Assembly (NCBI GenBank): GCA_027694045.1
Contig: JAQEWB010000002.1
Location: 558,001 to 622,000 of the forward strand
Reading direction: 5' to 3'
DNA: 64,000 nucleotides
Source of the DNA: Bacillaceae bacterium OF18-1A
Lineage (GTDB): Bacteria > Bacillota > Bacilli > Bacillales > Bacillaceae_G
Below the pieces are notes generated by a model. It did not search any database and was not told the origin of the DNA. It worked only from the letters and a program-made list of their open reading frames with translations. Position 1 is the stretch's first letter. Each line of letters opens with the position of its first letter. Made by a program: the position numbers and the translations under genes. Positions 10,707 through 19,498 of the stretch are shown piece after piece.

Positions 10707-10834
10707 CTCTTTAACTATATTTTTATATGTAGTATGTCCTTACATACGATGAAAAACAAATTTAGTTTTCCCTTTATAGTATAAATGATATAAAAATGAT
10801 TAACCAAATATACATACGACATTTCAATATAAAA

Positions 10835-10853
10835 AACCTTCCTTTTAGGAAGG
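10835..10853 (-). terminator. Terminator of the arg operon
   Basis: On the minus strand CCTTCCTAAAAGGAAGG is followed by six T. The stem includes the argF stop codon. Confidence 0.85.
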
Positions 10854-11795
10854 CTCTTCTACATTTTTAAATAAACTTACTAATAATGCTTTTTGAGCGT
10901 GTAATCGATTCCCCGCTTGTTTAAAGACGATGGACTGTGGTCCATCTATAATTTCACCTGTTACTTCTTCTTCACGATGAGCAGGTAAGCAGTGTAAGAA
11001 ACGATATGTTTCCTTCGCATATGTGACAAGTTCTTTATTTATTTGGTAAGGTTGAAATAAAGTATATTTCTCTTCTTCTCCCTCTTGCCCCATACTCATC
11101 CAAACGTCAGTATAAATAAAATCAGCTTCATGTACTGCTAATTCAGGATTATGCAAAATTTCAATTTCTGCTCCTGTTTCATGAGCAATCGCTAACGCTT
11201 TATTTACAATTTCCTCATTCGGTTCATATCCGATAGGAGTAGCCACAGTCATATTCATCCCGACTTTTGCACTCGCTAGCAACAAGGAATGACACACATT
11301 ATTCCCATCGCCTACGTAAGCCAATTTAATTCCTTTAAATGTATTCACTTCTTCGTATATCGTCATTAAATCTGCTAATGCTTGACAAGGATGATGATCA
11401 TCCGTTAATCCATTAATAACAGGAATGCTTGATTCTTTTGCAAGCTCTTCTACATCCGCATGTGAAAATGTACGTATCATAATCCCATCAATATAATGAG
11501 ACAGTACTTTCGCAGTATCTGAAACGCTCTCTCCTCTTCCCATTTGCATTTCTTTTCCATTTAAAAACATTCCCTGTCCTCCGAGCTGTACCATTCCAGC
11601 TTCAAAAGATACACGAGTACGAGTTGAATGTTTATCAAAGATAAGCCCTAATATTTTACCTTGCAATAGAGGCTCTTGCTTATTCTTTTTTAAATATATA
11701 GCGAACTCAATTAAAGAAATAATTTCTTCTCGTGTCAATTCTTCTAATGTTAAAAGATCTTTCGTGTTTAATTTTGGTACCTGTACAGTCGACAT
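10845..11795 (-). CDS. argF: Ornithine carbamoyltransferase
   Basis: ArgF makes citrulline from ornithine and carbamoyl phosphate. The 316-residue protein has the carbamoyl-phosphate motif STRTRVSFE near residue 57, the HPCQALAD motif in the middle, and HCLPAH near 265, the ornithine-side signature that marks an OTCase. It is the last gene of argC-J-B-D-F and starts 12 bases after argD. The operon ends at a terminator that begins in its stop codon. Confidence 0.97.
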   Translation of the reverse strand: MSTVQVPKLNTKDLLTLEELTREEIISLIEFAIYLKKNKQEPLLQGKILGLIFDKHSTRTRVSFEAGMVQLGGQGMFLNGKEMQMGRGESVSDTAKVLSHYIDGIMIRTFSHADVEELAKESSIPVINGLTDDHHPCQALADLMTIYEEVNTFKGIKLAYVGDGNNVCHSLLLASAKVGMNMTVATPIGYEPNEEIVNKALAIAHETGAEIEILHNPELAVHEADFIYTDVWMSMGQEGEEEKYTLFQPYQINKELVTYAKETYRFLHCLPAHREEEVTGEIIDGPQSIVFKQAGNRLHAQKALLVSLFKNVEEPS

Positions 11796-11807
11796 GAAAA
11801 TTCCCCC

Positions 11808-12968
11808 TTATATGATTGGTGCGTTTTTTGTGCAAACTACTTTTTTTATCATATATACTGCCTGTTCTAACTCTTCATTCGTGACAATGAGTGGCGGTAA
11901 TAGTCTTATCACATTAGGGCCTGCTTGTAATACGAGAAGTCCTTCGTTTTCTAGTTGTTCTATAAAACTTGCAACTTCATGCTTACACTCAATCCCAATC
12001 ATAAGCCCCTTACCACGTATATTTTGAATACATTCGACATGACATAATTCTTCTTGCAATCTCTTTACTACGTATTCGCCCTTTTTCGTTACTTCTTTTA
12101 GAAGCGCTGGTTCCTTACTTAACTGCAACACTTTTTTCGCGGCAGCCATCGCAATATAATTCCCACCAAAAGTTGAACCGTGTGATCCCGCAGTGAAGGA
12201 AGAGCCAAGTTCTTTTTGACCAATTATCGCTCCAACTGGGATACCATTTCCAAGAGCTTTAGCGATTGTAACGATATCAGGTTTTATTCCCATTTGTTCG
12301 TAAGCAAATAATGTTCCTGTTCTCCCTATCCCCGTTTGCACTTCATCTATAATAAATAGGGCACCATACTTATTACACAATGTTTCAATCTCTTTCAAAA
12401 AAGATGGATCAGCTAGTATGACTCCGCCCTCTCCTTGAATCACTTCTATCATTACCGCCGCAACTTCTTCGTTCATTACTTCCTCTAATGCTTGTATATC
12501 GTTAAAAGGAATATGTAAAAAAGATGGAAGTAGTGGACCAAACCCCTCTTTCACTTTATCTTGCCCTGTTGCACTCATCGTTCCAAATGTTCTGCCGTGA
12601 AAAGACTGCTTGCACGTTACGACAAGGGATTTTCCAGTATGCTTACGTGCTAACTTTAAAGCAGCTTCATTCGCCTCTGCCCCGCTATTACAGAAAAACA
12701 CGTAATCTAATGCTGTACCTTCTGTTAATAATGACGCGACTTCTTCTTGTAAAGTGTTTGTAAATAGATTAGATATATGCCATATATCACCAAGTTGCTC
12801 TTGTACCGCCTGCATAACAGCAGGATTACAATGTCCTAAGTTACATACTCCAATACCAGAAGTAAAATCTAAATATTGCTTCCCATTTTTATCAATAACG
12901 TTCGTTCCATTCGCCTTTACAATCTCAACTTCTCTTCTTCCATATGTTTGAAACAGGTGACTTGTCAT
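11808..12968 (-). CDS. argD: Acetylornithine aminotransferase
   Basis: ArgD converts N-acetylglutamate semialdehyde to N-acetylornithine with PLP and glutamate. I start it at ATG 12968 (MTSHLFQTYGRR, 386 residues), which overlaps the argB stop as ATGA and has AAGGAG upstream. The 13-residue longer frame would begin inside argB without a site. FIIDEVQTGIGRTG binds PLP and Lys in AKALGNGIP is the Schiff-base residue. The size is normal for the family. Confidence 0.96.
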   Translation of the reverse strand: MTSHLFQTYGRREVEIVKANGTNVIDKNGKQYLDFTSGIGVCNLGHCNPAVMQAVQEQLGDIWHISNLFTNTLQEEVASLLTEGTALDYVFFCNSGAEANEAALKLARKHTGKSLVVTCKQSFHGRTFGTMSATGQDKVKEGFGPLLPSFLHIPFNDIQALEEVMNEEVAAVMIEVIQGEGGVILADPSFLKEIETLCNKYGALFIIDEVQTGIGRTGTLFAYEQMGIKPDIVTIAKALGNGIPVGAIIGQKELGSSFTAGSHGSTFGGNYIAMAAAKKVLQLSKEPALLKEVTKKGEYVVKRLQEELCHVECIQNIRGKGLMIGIECKHEVASFIEQLENEGLLVLQAGPNVIRLLPPLIVTNEELEQAVYMIKKVVCTKNAPII

Positions 12969-13732
12969 ACGATATGGACTCCTTTCGTTACTGTTGTTCC
13001 GATACACGCTCCTGTATCCTCGGTAAAATCCTTTGCACCATTCACGATACTTACCTTTTGCACTCCCATTTTTAATGATGTAAGTGCCGCCTGTACTTTC
13101 GGAATCATCCCGCCTGTAATCACACCTTTTTCTATAAAAGTAGCAATTTCAGATTCATCCGTTTTCTTAATTAATTGCCCTTCATGCAATATCCCATCTA
13201 CATCTGTAATAAAAATAAGTTCTTTTGCAGATAGCACAGCCGCAATCCCAGCTGCAGCAGTATCAGCATTTATGTTATAAACCTCATTACCATGTACCCC
13301 GATTGGAGCAATCACAGGAATATAATTCGCATCTATTAATCTTTTTAATAAGGTTGTTTCTACATCACTTACTTCTCCTACATATCCTATCTCTTCGCTG
13401 ATTGGTTGAACTTGAAGTAAATTACCGTCACATCCTGAAAGCCCTACGGCTAGTAAATTGTGCTTTTGTAAATTCAGTACAAACCTTTTATTTGTACTAC
13501 CGCATAGCACCATTTGAACAACATCCATAACTTCTTTTGATGTTACTCGTAATCCATCCCTTTTTTCCACTTTGATATTACAGTCTTTTAATTTGGCGTC
13601 AATTTCTGGGCCACCGCCATGGACGATAATTACCTTATACTTCTTTTGCAATTTCTTTATACAATCAAAAAACGCTTCATTTAATTGATTCAACATACTA
13701 CCGCCACATTTAATTACAATATAATCGCTCAT
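12965..13732 (-). CDS. argB: Acetylglutamate kinase
   Basis: ArgB phosphorylates N-acetylglutamate, the second step of the acetylated arginine route. The 255-residue protein starts at MSDYIVIKCGG with AAGGAGAG upstream. The amino-acid-kinase motifs IKCGGS (residues 6-11) and VHGGGPEID (about 37-45) are intact. It ends in an ATGA overlap with argD, implying translational coupling. Confidence 0.96.
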   Translation of the reverse strand: MSDYIVIKCGGSMLNQLNEAFFDCIKKLQKKYKVIIVHGGGPEIDAKLKDCNIKVEKRDGLRVTSKEVMDVVQMVLCGSTNKRFVLNLQKHNLLAVGLSGCDGNLLQVQPISEEIGYVGEVSDVETTLLKRLIDANYIPVIAPIGVHGNEVYNINADTAAAGIAAVLSAKELIFITDVDGILHEGQLIKKTDESEIATFIEKGVITGGMIPKVQAALTSLKMGVQKVSIVNGAKDFTEDTGACIGTTVTKGVHIV

Positions 13733-13743
13733 CTTCTCTCTCC

Positions 13744-14967
13744 TTATGTACGATAACAAGCGTTTATTTTTACATAGTCATAACTTAAGTCACAGCCCCA
13801 AGCTGATCCCTTCTCTTCTCCTAAATGTAAATCCACATCGATGACTATTTCTTGTTCTTGTAATCTCTTTTTCATTTCTTCTTCAGAAAACATTTGAGGT
13901 TCACTATTTTTTAATACAGTGGTAGATTGCAGTGTAATATCAATTGTGTTCGGGTTAATAGCTACTTCACTTTGCCCAATACTGCTAATAATTCGCCCCC
14001 AATTTGGATCCTCACCGTATATCGCTGTTTTCACAAGGCTCGAACCGACTATTTGTTTTGCAATCGTCTTTGCTTCTTCATTTGTTCGAGCCCCTAACAC
14101 ATTCACTTCTATTAACTTCGTAGCCCCTTCACCATCTTGTGCAATTTTTTTCGCTAAATCTTCACATACCTTCTGTAAAGCAAATACGAAAGTTTCCCAT
14201 TCTTTATGTTCTATATTCATCGTTTTCGTTTCCGATAATCCACTCGCCATAACGACGACCATATCATTTGTAGAAGTGTCCCCATCTACCGTAATTTGAT
14301 TGAATGTATGATTCGTAATTTGTGATAATGCTGTTTGTAATACTTCATGCTCTATATTGGCGTCTGTTGTAATAAAACTAAGCATCGTTGCCATATTCGG
14401 ATGAATCATCCCTGAACCTTTAGCAACACCAGCAATCGTCACTTTCTTCCCATCAATAAGCATTTCATAGCAAGCTTCTTTCGTTATAAGATCCGTCGTT
14501 AAAATCGCTTCACAAAAAGAATGAGCCTCACTCACTTCCTTTGTTAGTATGAGAGATTCGATTCCCTTTCGAACTATATCCATCGGTAATGGCACTCCAA
14601 TTACACCTGTTGAAGCGACCGCAACATAGTTCTCTTTCACTCCAAAATGCCCTGCCCCCAATGTGCGCATCTCGTAAGCATCTTGTAATCCTTTCATCCC
14701 TGTACAAGCATTTGCATTTCCGCTATTAACGATAATCGCTTGTAATTTTCCTTCTGCGGCTATACTCTCTTTCGTCACTTGCAACGGTGCTGCTTGTATT
14801 TGGTTTGTCGTATAAACAGCGGCACATGATGCTGGCACTTCACAAAAGATTGCTCCCAAATCCTTTTTCTTCTTTTTCAAACCATTTGCAGTACCAATTG
14901 CTGAAAAGCCTTTCGGTGTTACAATCGAACCATTTTCTAATTTTGTAATAGACGCTACTTGAATCAT
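13744..14967 (-). CDS. argJ: Bifunctional ornithine acetyltransferase/N-acetylglutamate synthase
   Basis: ArgJ recycles the acetyl group from acetylornithine to glutamate and can also acetylate glutamate from acetyl-CoA. The 407-residue precursor contains the autocleavage site PNMATMLSF, where Thr becomes the N-terminal nucleophile of the beta chain, and the upstream KGSGMIHP block. It lies 11 bases before argB and 10 bases after argC. No argA is present, which fits a cyclic pathway. Confidence 0.96.
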   Translation of the reverse strand: MIQVASITKLENGSIVTPKGFSAIGTANGLKKKKKDLGAIFCEVPASCAAVYTTNQIQAAPLQVTKESIAAEGKLQAIIVNSGNANACTGMKGLQDAYEMRTLGAGHFGVKENYVAVASTGVIGVPLPMDIVRKGIESLILTKEVSEAHSFCEAILTTDLITKEACYEMLIDGKKVTIAGVAKGSGMIHPNMATMLSFITTDANIEHEVLQTALSQITNHTFNQITVDGDTSTNDMVVVMASGLSETKTMNIEHKEWETFVFALQKVCEDLAKKIAQDGEGATKLIEVNVLGARTNEEAKTIAKQIVGSSLVKTAIYGEDPNWGRIISSIGQSEVAINPNTIDITLQSTTVLKNSEPQMFSEEEMKKRLQEQEIVIDVDLHLGEEKGSAWGCDLSYDYVKINACYRT

Positions 14968-14977
14968 AATATCCCCC

Positions 14978-16015
14978 TTATGGATAAAGCGGCATGTGCT
15001 GTAAACCTGTTGTCTCTTCCCATCCCGCTAATACATTTGCATTTTGAATCGCTTGCCCAGCTGCGCCCTTCATCATATTGTCTATAACAGCAACAACCGT
15101 AACTCTTTCTGTTCTTTCATCGTAAGCTACTCCAATGTCACAATAATTTGAGCCCCTCACTTCTTTCGGGCTTGGAAACGCCCCTTGCGTACGAATTCGA
15201 ATGAAAGCTGAGTGCTCATACGCTTCTTCATACATTTTTTGAAGTTGCTCTATTTTCATTTCCTGTTTCACTTTTGCATAAAGTGTAATCATAATCCCAC
15301 GTGATATCGGTATTAAATGTGTACTAAACGTAATTGGCTTCATTTCACTATTCCACTCCGCAAGCATTTGCTCAATTTCAGGAATGTGCTGATGCTGATT
15401 AACTTTATAAATGTGTAAGTTATCATATAACTCAGGAAAGTGAGTCATTGTTGTTGGACTTTTTCCCGCGCCAGATACTCCTGATTTCGCATCAATAATA
15501 ATTGAATCTTCTTCGATTATGTCGCCACGTACTAACGGAGCTATCGCTAATAATGTAGCTGTAGCAAAACATCCTGGATTTGCAATTAAATCTGCATTTT
15601 GAACCTCGGACCTTTTCCATTCACTTAACCCATATACCGCTTTCTTAAGAACTTCTTTTTGTGCAGCTGGCCTTTTATACCACAGTTCATATTGCGACGA
15701 ATCGATCATACGAAAGTCTCCAGATAGATCAATTACTTTTAAACCTACTGCTAATAGTTTTGGAGCTAACTCTGCTGACACTCCTGCCGGGGTTGCTAAA
15801 AATACGATTTCTGCTTCTTTCTCTATTTTCTCCGCATCAATTTCTTGTAACGTATGGACAAGCACATTTTGAAAATGCGGGTATACATTTGTTATACACT
15901 CGCCAACTTGTGAAAAAGAATGGAGAGATACTATCGAAAAATATGGATGTTGTTCTAATAACCGAATTAACTCAATGCCTCCATACCCAGTTGCCCCAAT
16001 AATTGCGACTTTCAT
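14978..16015 (-). CDS. argC: N-acetyl-gamma-glutamyl-phosphate reductase
   Basis: ArgC reduces acetylglutamyl phosphate to the semialdehyde with NADPH. The 345-residue protein has an N-terminal Rossmann motif (GATGYGG, 7-13), the active-site cysteine in NPGCFAT near residue 148, and the SGVSGAGK segment. It is the first gene of the arg operon, behind a strong promoter with ARG-box-like operators. Its ATG has a GGAGGGG ribosome site. Confidence 0.96.
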   Translation of the reverse strand: MKVAIIGATGYGGIELIRLLEQHPYFSIVSLHSFSQVGECITNVYPHFQNVLVHTLQEIDAEKIEKEAEIVFLATPAGVSAELAPKLLAVGLKVIDLSGDFRMIDSSQYELWYKRPAAQKEVLKKAVYGLSEWKRSEVQNADLIANPGCFATATLLAIAPLVRGDIIEEDSIIIDAKSGVSGAGKSPTTMTHFPELYDNLHIYKVNQHQHIPEIEQMLAEWNSEMKPITFSTHLIPISRGIMITLYAKVKQEMKIEQLQKMYEEAYEHSAFIRIRTQGAFPSPKEVRGSNYCDIGVAYDERTERVTVVAVIDNMMKGAAGQAIQNANVLAGWEETTGLQHMPLYP

Positions 16016-16052
16016 AAGCCCCTCCTCATATCAATTCTTTAAATTAAGTATG

Positions 16053-16081
16053 ATTATAATATTGTATATTTATAGAGTCAA
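16053..16081 (-). promoter_or_regulatory. Promoter of the argCJBDF operon
   Basis: On the minus strand TTGACT (16081-16076), a 17-base spacer and a perfect TATAAT (16058-16053) form a near-consensus vegetative promoter. Transcription would start about 30 bases before argC. Confidence 0.85.
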
Positions 16082-16082
16082 T

Positions 16083-16096
16083 TAAATATTTATTAA
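16083..16096 (-). promoter_or_regulatory. ARG-box-like site next to the argC -35
   Basis: TTAATAAATATTTA on the minus strand matches the ArgR/AhrC consensus TGAAT-wwww-ATTCA at 12 of 14 positions and abuts the -35 hexamer. The region is AT-rich, so a chance match is possible. Confidence 0.5.
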
Positions 16097-16146
16097 TTTT
16101 CAAAACTTATAAATATTAATTTTACTAAGAAAATAATATGTAGATG

Positions 16147-16160
16147 TGAATTTTTATACA
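16147..16160 (+). promoter_or_regulatory. ARG-box-like site upstream of argC
   Basis: TGAATTTTTATACA matches TGAAT-wwww-ATTCA at all but one position. It lies about 65 bases upstream of the argC -35, a distance that would allow two ArgR hexamers or a loop. Confidence 0.55.
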
Positions 16161-16207
16161 AAGAATGATGTATAGTAGTATTTTCATTTCACTTCAAGTA
16201 CAATAAA

Positions 16208-16279
16208 GTAACAATTTAATCAAAGGGTTTTTGTTCATCTCTTGTGATTATTAGCCCACATCAATCGGATTTTTACGGA
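16208..16279 (+). repeat. Truncated bcr1-like repeat upstream of yqzH
   Basis: The segment aligns with the first half of the element at 19300, with a nearly identical GATTATTAGCCC-x-CA-x-CAATCGG core and TTAC-GG end. It then stops, 37 bases before the yqzH start. The second half of the element is missing. Confidence 0.7.
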
Positions 16280-16316
16280 ATAAAACAATACACGTACATA
16301 TACAGGCGGGGAAAAT

Positions 16317-16505
16317 ATGAATGCGAAGTTAATTGAAAAAATGATGATAAAAAGTTTTCAGCAATATCAATACACTCCTGCATCAAAAGAAGATCAGGAA
16401 ATGCTAGTAAAACAAGTTCAAACAATTATTCATTCAAATATTGAAATTGATGTACACGAGGCAATTGAGGATATCGTTTATGATTATGTAACTGGAAAGC
16501 AATAA
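16317..16505 (+). CDS. yqzH: YqzH-family protein
   Basis: The 62-residue, mostly acidic and helical protein (MNAKLIEKMMIKSFQQYQ at the start) matches the Bacillus YqzH family as I remember it. Its position beside yqjQ, yqjP and proI is the B. subtilis order. CAGGCGGGG lies upstream of the ATG. No function is known for the family and no motif suggests one. Confidence 0.8.
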   Translation: MNAKLIEKMMIKSFQQYQYTPASKEDQEMLVKQVQTIIHSNIEIDVHEAIEDIVYDYVTGKQ

Positions 16506-16543
16506 AAAATAGGAGATCTCCAATTGGAAATCTCCTATTTTTT
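16504..16543. terminator. Bidirectional terminator between yqzH and yqjQ
   Basis: AAAAAATAGGAGAT and ATCTCCTATTTTTT form the arms with a small internal mismatch and an AATT loop. It serves both convergent genes. Confidence 0.92.
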
Positions 16544-17329
16544 ACTTAATGATTTGCCTGCTACACGTTCAAATAAACCTGGGAATAGAGCATAAAGTTT
16601 CGGACCCATGCCCATCCACTTCGGTAAGTTCACTTCACGCTTTTTTGTTTTCATTGATTTTACGATTTGCTCCGCTACATATGTTGGCTTTAACATGTAA
16701 CGTCCCATATTTTTTACATATGTACCTGATTGATCAGCTATTTCAAAAAAGTTCGTATCTATCGGACCTGGATTAATCGCTGTTACATAGACATCTGTAT
16801 TCGATAATTCCATGCGTAAACTATTTGTAAATCCTAATACGGCATGTTTCGTCGCTGCGTAAGCACTCGATTTCGGAGTTGCAATTTTCCCAGCAAGTGA
16901 AGCAATATTAATAATATGCCCTTCATTCCTTGTTACCATATAAGGTAGTACTGCTTTCGTACAAGCTACTAGTCCGAATACATTTACTTGGAACATATCT
17001 TTCACTTCATCCATTGATGCATCTTCAAACGTTTTAAAAATACCAAATCCCGCATTGTTTACTAATATATCAATACGTCCTACTTCTTGTAATACCTTTA
17101 AAAAAACAGATTGTACTTCCGTCTCTTCACTTACATCTAATACATAATAATAGCAAGGCGTATTATAAGTTTCTTTAATTTTGTCTGCTAACGCTTTTAA
17201 TTTCTCTTCTGTTCTAGCCATTAATACTGGAGTCGCTCCCTGCTCTGCAACTTGCATTGCAACCTGCTCTCCAATTCCACTAGAAGCACCTGTAATGACG
17301 ATTACTTTATTTTGTAAACGTCCCGTCAT
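16535..17329 (-). CDS. yqjQ: Short-chain dehydrogenase/reductase, YqjQ-like
   Basis: This is a classical SDR of 264 residues. TGASSGIG (about 13-20) binds NAD(P), NNAG is near 88, a catalytic Ser is in NIASLAGK, and YAATK supplies the Tyr and Lys. The substrate is unknown. I start it at the ATG at 17329, with AGGTG 6 bases upstream; a GTG at 17338 in the same frame has a weaker site. It lies just after the metallo-hydrolase gene and is probably co-transcribed with it, as in B. subtilis. Confidence 0.9.
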   Translation of the reverse strand: MTGRLQNKVIVITGASSGIGEQVAMQVAEQGATPVLMARTEEKLKALADKIKETYNTPCYYYVLDVSEETEVQSVFLKVLQEVGRIDILVNNAGFGIFKTFEDASMDEVKDMFQVNVFGLVACTKAVLPYMVTRNEGHIINIASLAGKIATPKSSAYAATKHAVLGFTNSLRMELSNTDVYVTAINPGPIDTNFFEIADQSGTYVKNMGRYMLKPTYVAEQIVKSMKTKKREVNLPKWMGMGPKLYALFPGLFERVAGKSLSKK

Positions 17330-17338
17330 TGCTGTCAC

Positions 17339-18292
17339 CTACTTTGCATAATAAATCAATTGTTGCGAAGATTCATCAATCATCACTTGTTGATTATATG
17401 CTAAAAAGTCTAATTGTCCAACAGTTTCTGAAATAGTAAGTGGCAATTGTTCTTTATATAATACTGGGAATAGTTTTACACATACTTCAAATGCCGTCAT
17501 CGGTTTTTCCTTTAATAACTCAAGCACTTTAAATGCACGTGTTTCTTGTTTTTGTAACCTCGTTTCAATAAGTTGTTTCACATTCAGCACATCTTCCCCA
17601 TGTCCTGATAAAATACGTGAAATATTCATTTCACTTAAGCGCTTTAACGTTTGATTATATTGGAGCAATGGACGTGCCCTTTCTGTTTGCCCTTCATATG
17701 GTGGCTCTAATATCGGATTCGAAGAAATATGACTAATAAGAGCATCCCCACCAATCAATATTCCATCAAATTCTCTATATAAAGAAATATGAGTAGAAGC
17801 ATGACCTGGTGTTTCAATTACTGTAAACCCAGGTAAAGAATCAATACGATCTCCCTCTCTCACAGTATGCGTTAATGATCTATTACAAGAATATTTAAGT
17901 GTCCTCGTCGTCAATAATACTTCGTCTTTCAAAAATGCTGCTGGAACACCAAATTGCAACGCTGTTTCTTTAAAAAACTCATGATATCGCTTTAAAAATT
18001 CCGGATTTTGCGTAATCCAAGGTTCATTCCAAGGGTGTCCAATAATATTTGTTTCCTCAGAAAATATATTTAAAAGCCCACAATGATCCGCATGATGATG
18101 CGTAATTACTACCGTCTTAATATCTTCTATCGTATACCCTAATGCCCCTAATTGACCTTCTAACGCGTTTCTCGCCTCTTCTGTATTCGTCCCTGTATCA
18201 ATTAATGTTAATGTCTCCCCCTCAACTAAAAACACATTCACAGTCTCCACTGCAAATGGCACAGGAATCTCCATTCGGTGAATCGCCGTCAT
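17339..18292 (-). CDS. yqjP: Metallo-beta-lactamase-fold hydrolase, YqjP-like
   Basis: The 317-residue protein has the zinc motif HHHADH (65-70), a second His in ETPGHASTH, and GGDAL and SGHGED blocks, all usual for the glyoxalase II-like branch of the fold. A C-terminal winged-helix-like region (about 250-317) resembles LACTB2/YqjP proteins. The start at 18292 follows a GGGGGG run; the longer frame to 18322 lacks a site. The substrate is unknown; the neighbouring SDR suggests a shared pathway. Confidence 0.88.
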   Translation of the reverse strand: MTAIHRMEIPVPFAVETVNVFLVEGETLTLIDTGTNTEEARNALEGQLGALGYTIEDIKTVVITHHHADHCGLLNIFSEETNIIGHPWNEPWITQNPEFLKRYHEFFKETALQFGVPAAFLKDEVLLTTRTLKYSCNRSLTHTVREGDRIDSLPGFTVIETPGHASTHISLYREFDGILIGGDALISHISSNPILEPPYEGQTERARPLLQYNQTLKRLSEMNISRILSGHGEDVLNVKQLIETRLQKQETRAFKVLELLKEKPMTAFEVCVKLFPVLYKEQLPLTISETVGQLDFLAYNQQVMIDESSQQLIYYAK

Positions 18293-18458
18293 GCTTAGCC
18301 CCCCTGTCTCTTTCCGGTTCAAAAATGAATACCTCTTCAGTTTACAACTTCTCTATAAATTTGTCATTATTTTCAGATAAAAAGAGGTGTTTCTTATAAA
18401 AAAACGAATGTATGTACATTTATAAGTATTTCTACCTAAGTTTAAAGGGGGACACATC

Positions 18459-19298
18459 ATGTCTATTCAAAATATTTCCTTTCTCGGTGCAGGCTCTATT
18501 GCCGAAGCAATTATTGGTGGCTTGATACACGCAAATGTTGTGAAAGGCGAACAAATTACTGTAAGCAATCGTTCCAACGAGAAAAGGCTACGTGAACTAC
18601 ATAATAAATACGGTATTAAAGGTACACATAACAAAAAAGAACTACTTGCTAATGCTAATATTCTTTTTCTAGCAATGAAGCCAAAGGATATTGCAGAAGC
18701 AATCATCCCACTCAAGGAATTTACAAATCCTAATCTACTTATTATCTCATTATTAGCAGGTGTGTCTACTCAATCGATTAGAAACCTACTTCAAAAAGAC
18801 GTTCCGATTATTCGTGCAATGCCAAATACATCTGCTACTATTTTAAAATCAGCTACCGCTATCTCACCTTCAAAACATGCAACAGCAGAACATATCCGTA
18901 CTGCAACATCTTTATTTGAAACAATCGGGCTCGTCTCCGTTGTAGAGGAAGAGGATATGCACGCTGTCACAGCATTATCTGGAAGTGGACCAGCCTATAT
19001 CTATTACGTAGTAGAGGCGATGGAGGAAGCCGCAAAAAAAATCGGGCTAAAAGAGGATGTTGCAAAATCGCTTATTCTTCAAACGATGATTGGGGCCGCT
19101 GAAATGCTAAAAGCAAGCGAAAAGCACCCTTCTATTTTGCGAAAAGAAATTACTTCTCCTGGCGGAACTACTGAAGCAGGCATTGAAGTGTTACAAGAGC
19201 ATAAATTCCAACAAGCACTCATTTCATGTATTACACAAGCAACGAAACGATCACATGACCTTGGAAAAACATTAGAAGAAATAACAAAAGAAAAATAA
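18459..19298 (+). CDS. proI: Pyrroline-5-carboxylate reductase
   Basis: ProI/ProC reduces pyrroline-5-carboxylate to proline with NAD(P)H. The 279-residue protein shows the N-terminal LGAGSIAEAI dinucleotide motif (9-18), MKPKD near 66, and the ALSGSGPAYIYY and TSPGGTTEAGI signatures of the family. AAAGGGGG lies upstream of the ATG. It is divergent from yqjP-yqjQ, and is called proI because of the B. subtilis synteny. Confidence 0.95.
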   Translation: MSIQNISFLGAGSIAEAIIGGLIHANVVKGEQITVSNRSNEKRLRELHNKYGIKGTHNKKELLANANILFLAMKPKDIAEAIIPLKEFTNPNLLIISLLAGVSTQSIRNLLQKDVPIIRAMPNTSATILKSATAISPSKHATAEHIRTATSLFETIGLVSVVEEEDMHAVTALSGSGPAYIYYVVEAMEEAAKKIGLKEDVAKSLILQTMIGAAEMLKASEKHPSILRKEITSPGGTTEAGIEVLQEHKFQQALISCITQATKRSHDLGKTLEEITKEK

Positions 19299-19299
19299 A

Positions 19300-19450
19300 G
19301 TGAAACTTTAATCAGTGGGGGTTTTGTCCATCCCCCACTGATTATTAGCCCTCACCAATCGGGCACTTACAGGCAGTTGTCTCCCACCTAACTTCCTCGT
19401 ATGCACCGAATTTTGAGGTGGGGTCTTACTGCCCGGCGAATAGCGGGATA
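19300..19450 (+). repeat. bcr1-like intergenic repeat, apparently full-length
   Basis: About 150 bases run from GTGAAACTTTAATCAGTGG to the GCGAATAGCGGGAT end. The element includes a hairpin made from GTGGGGG and CCCCCAC, the CCAATCGGGC core and GGGTCTTACTGCCCGGC. ATAAA occurs on both flanks, which could be a 5-base target duplication. It matches my memory of bcr1, a B. cereus-group mobile repeat of about 155 bases without coding capacity. Confidence 0.85.
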
Positions 19451-19488
19451 AAAAAACGGAGCTCAATTTTACTTGAGTTCCGTTTTTT
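19451..19488. terminator. Bidirectional terminator, proI and sdaAA
   Basis: AAAAAACGGAGCTCAA pairs with TTGAGTTCCGTTTTTT around TTTTAC. It lies directly behind the bcr1-like element and before the sdaAA stop. Confidence 0.9.
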
Positions 19489-19498
19489 ATAATTCTTC

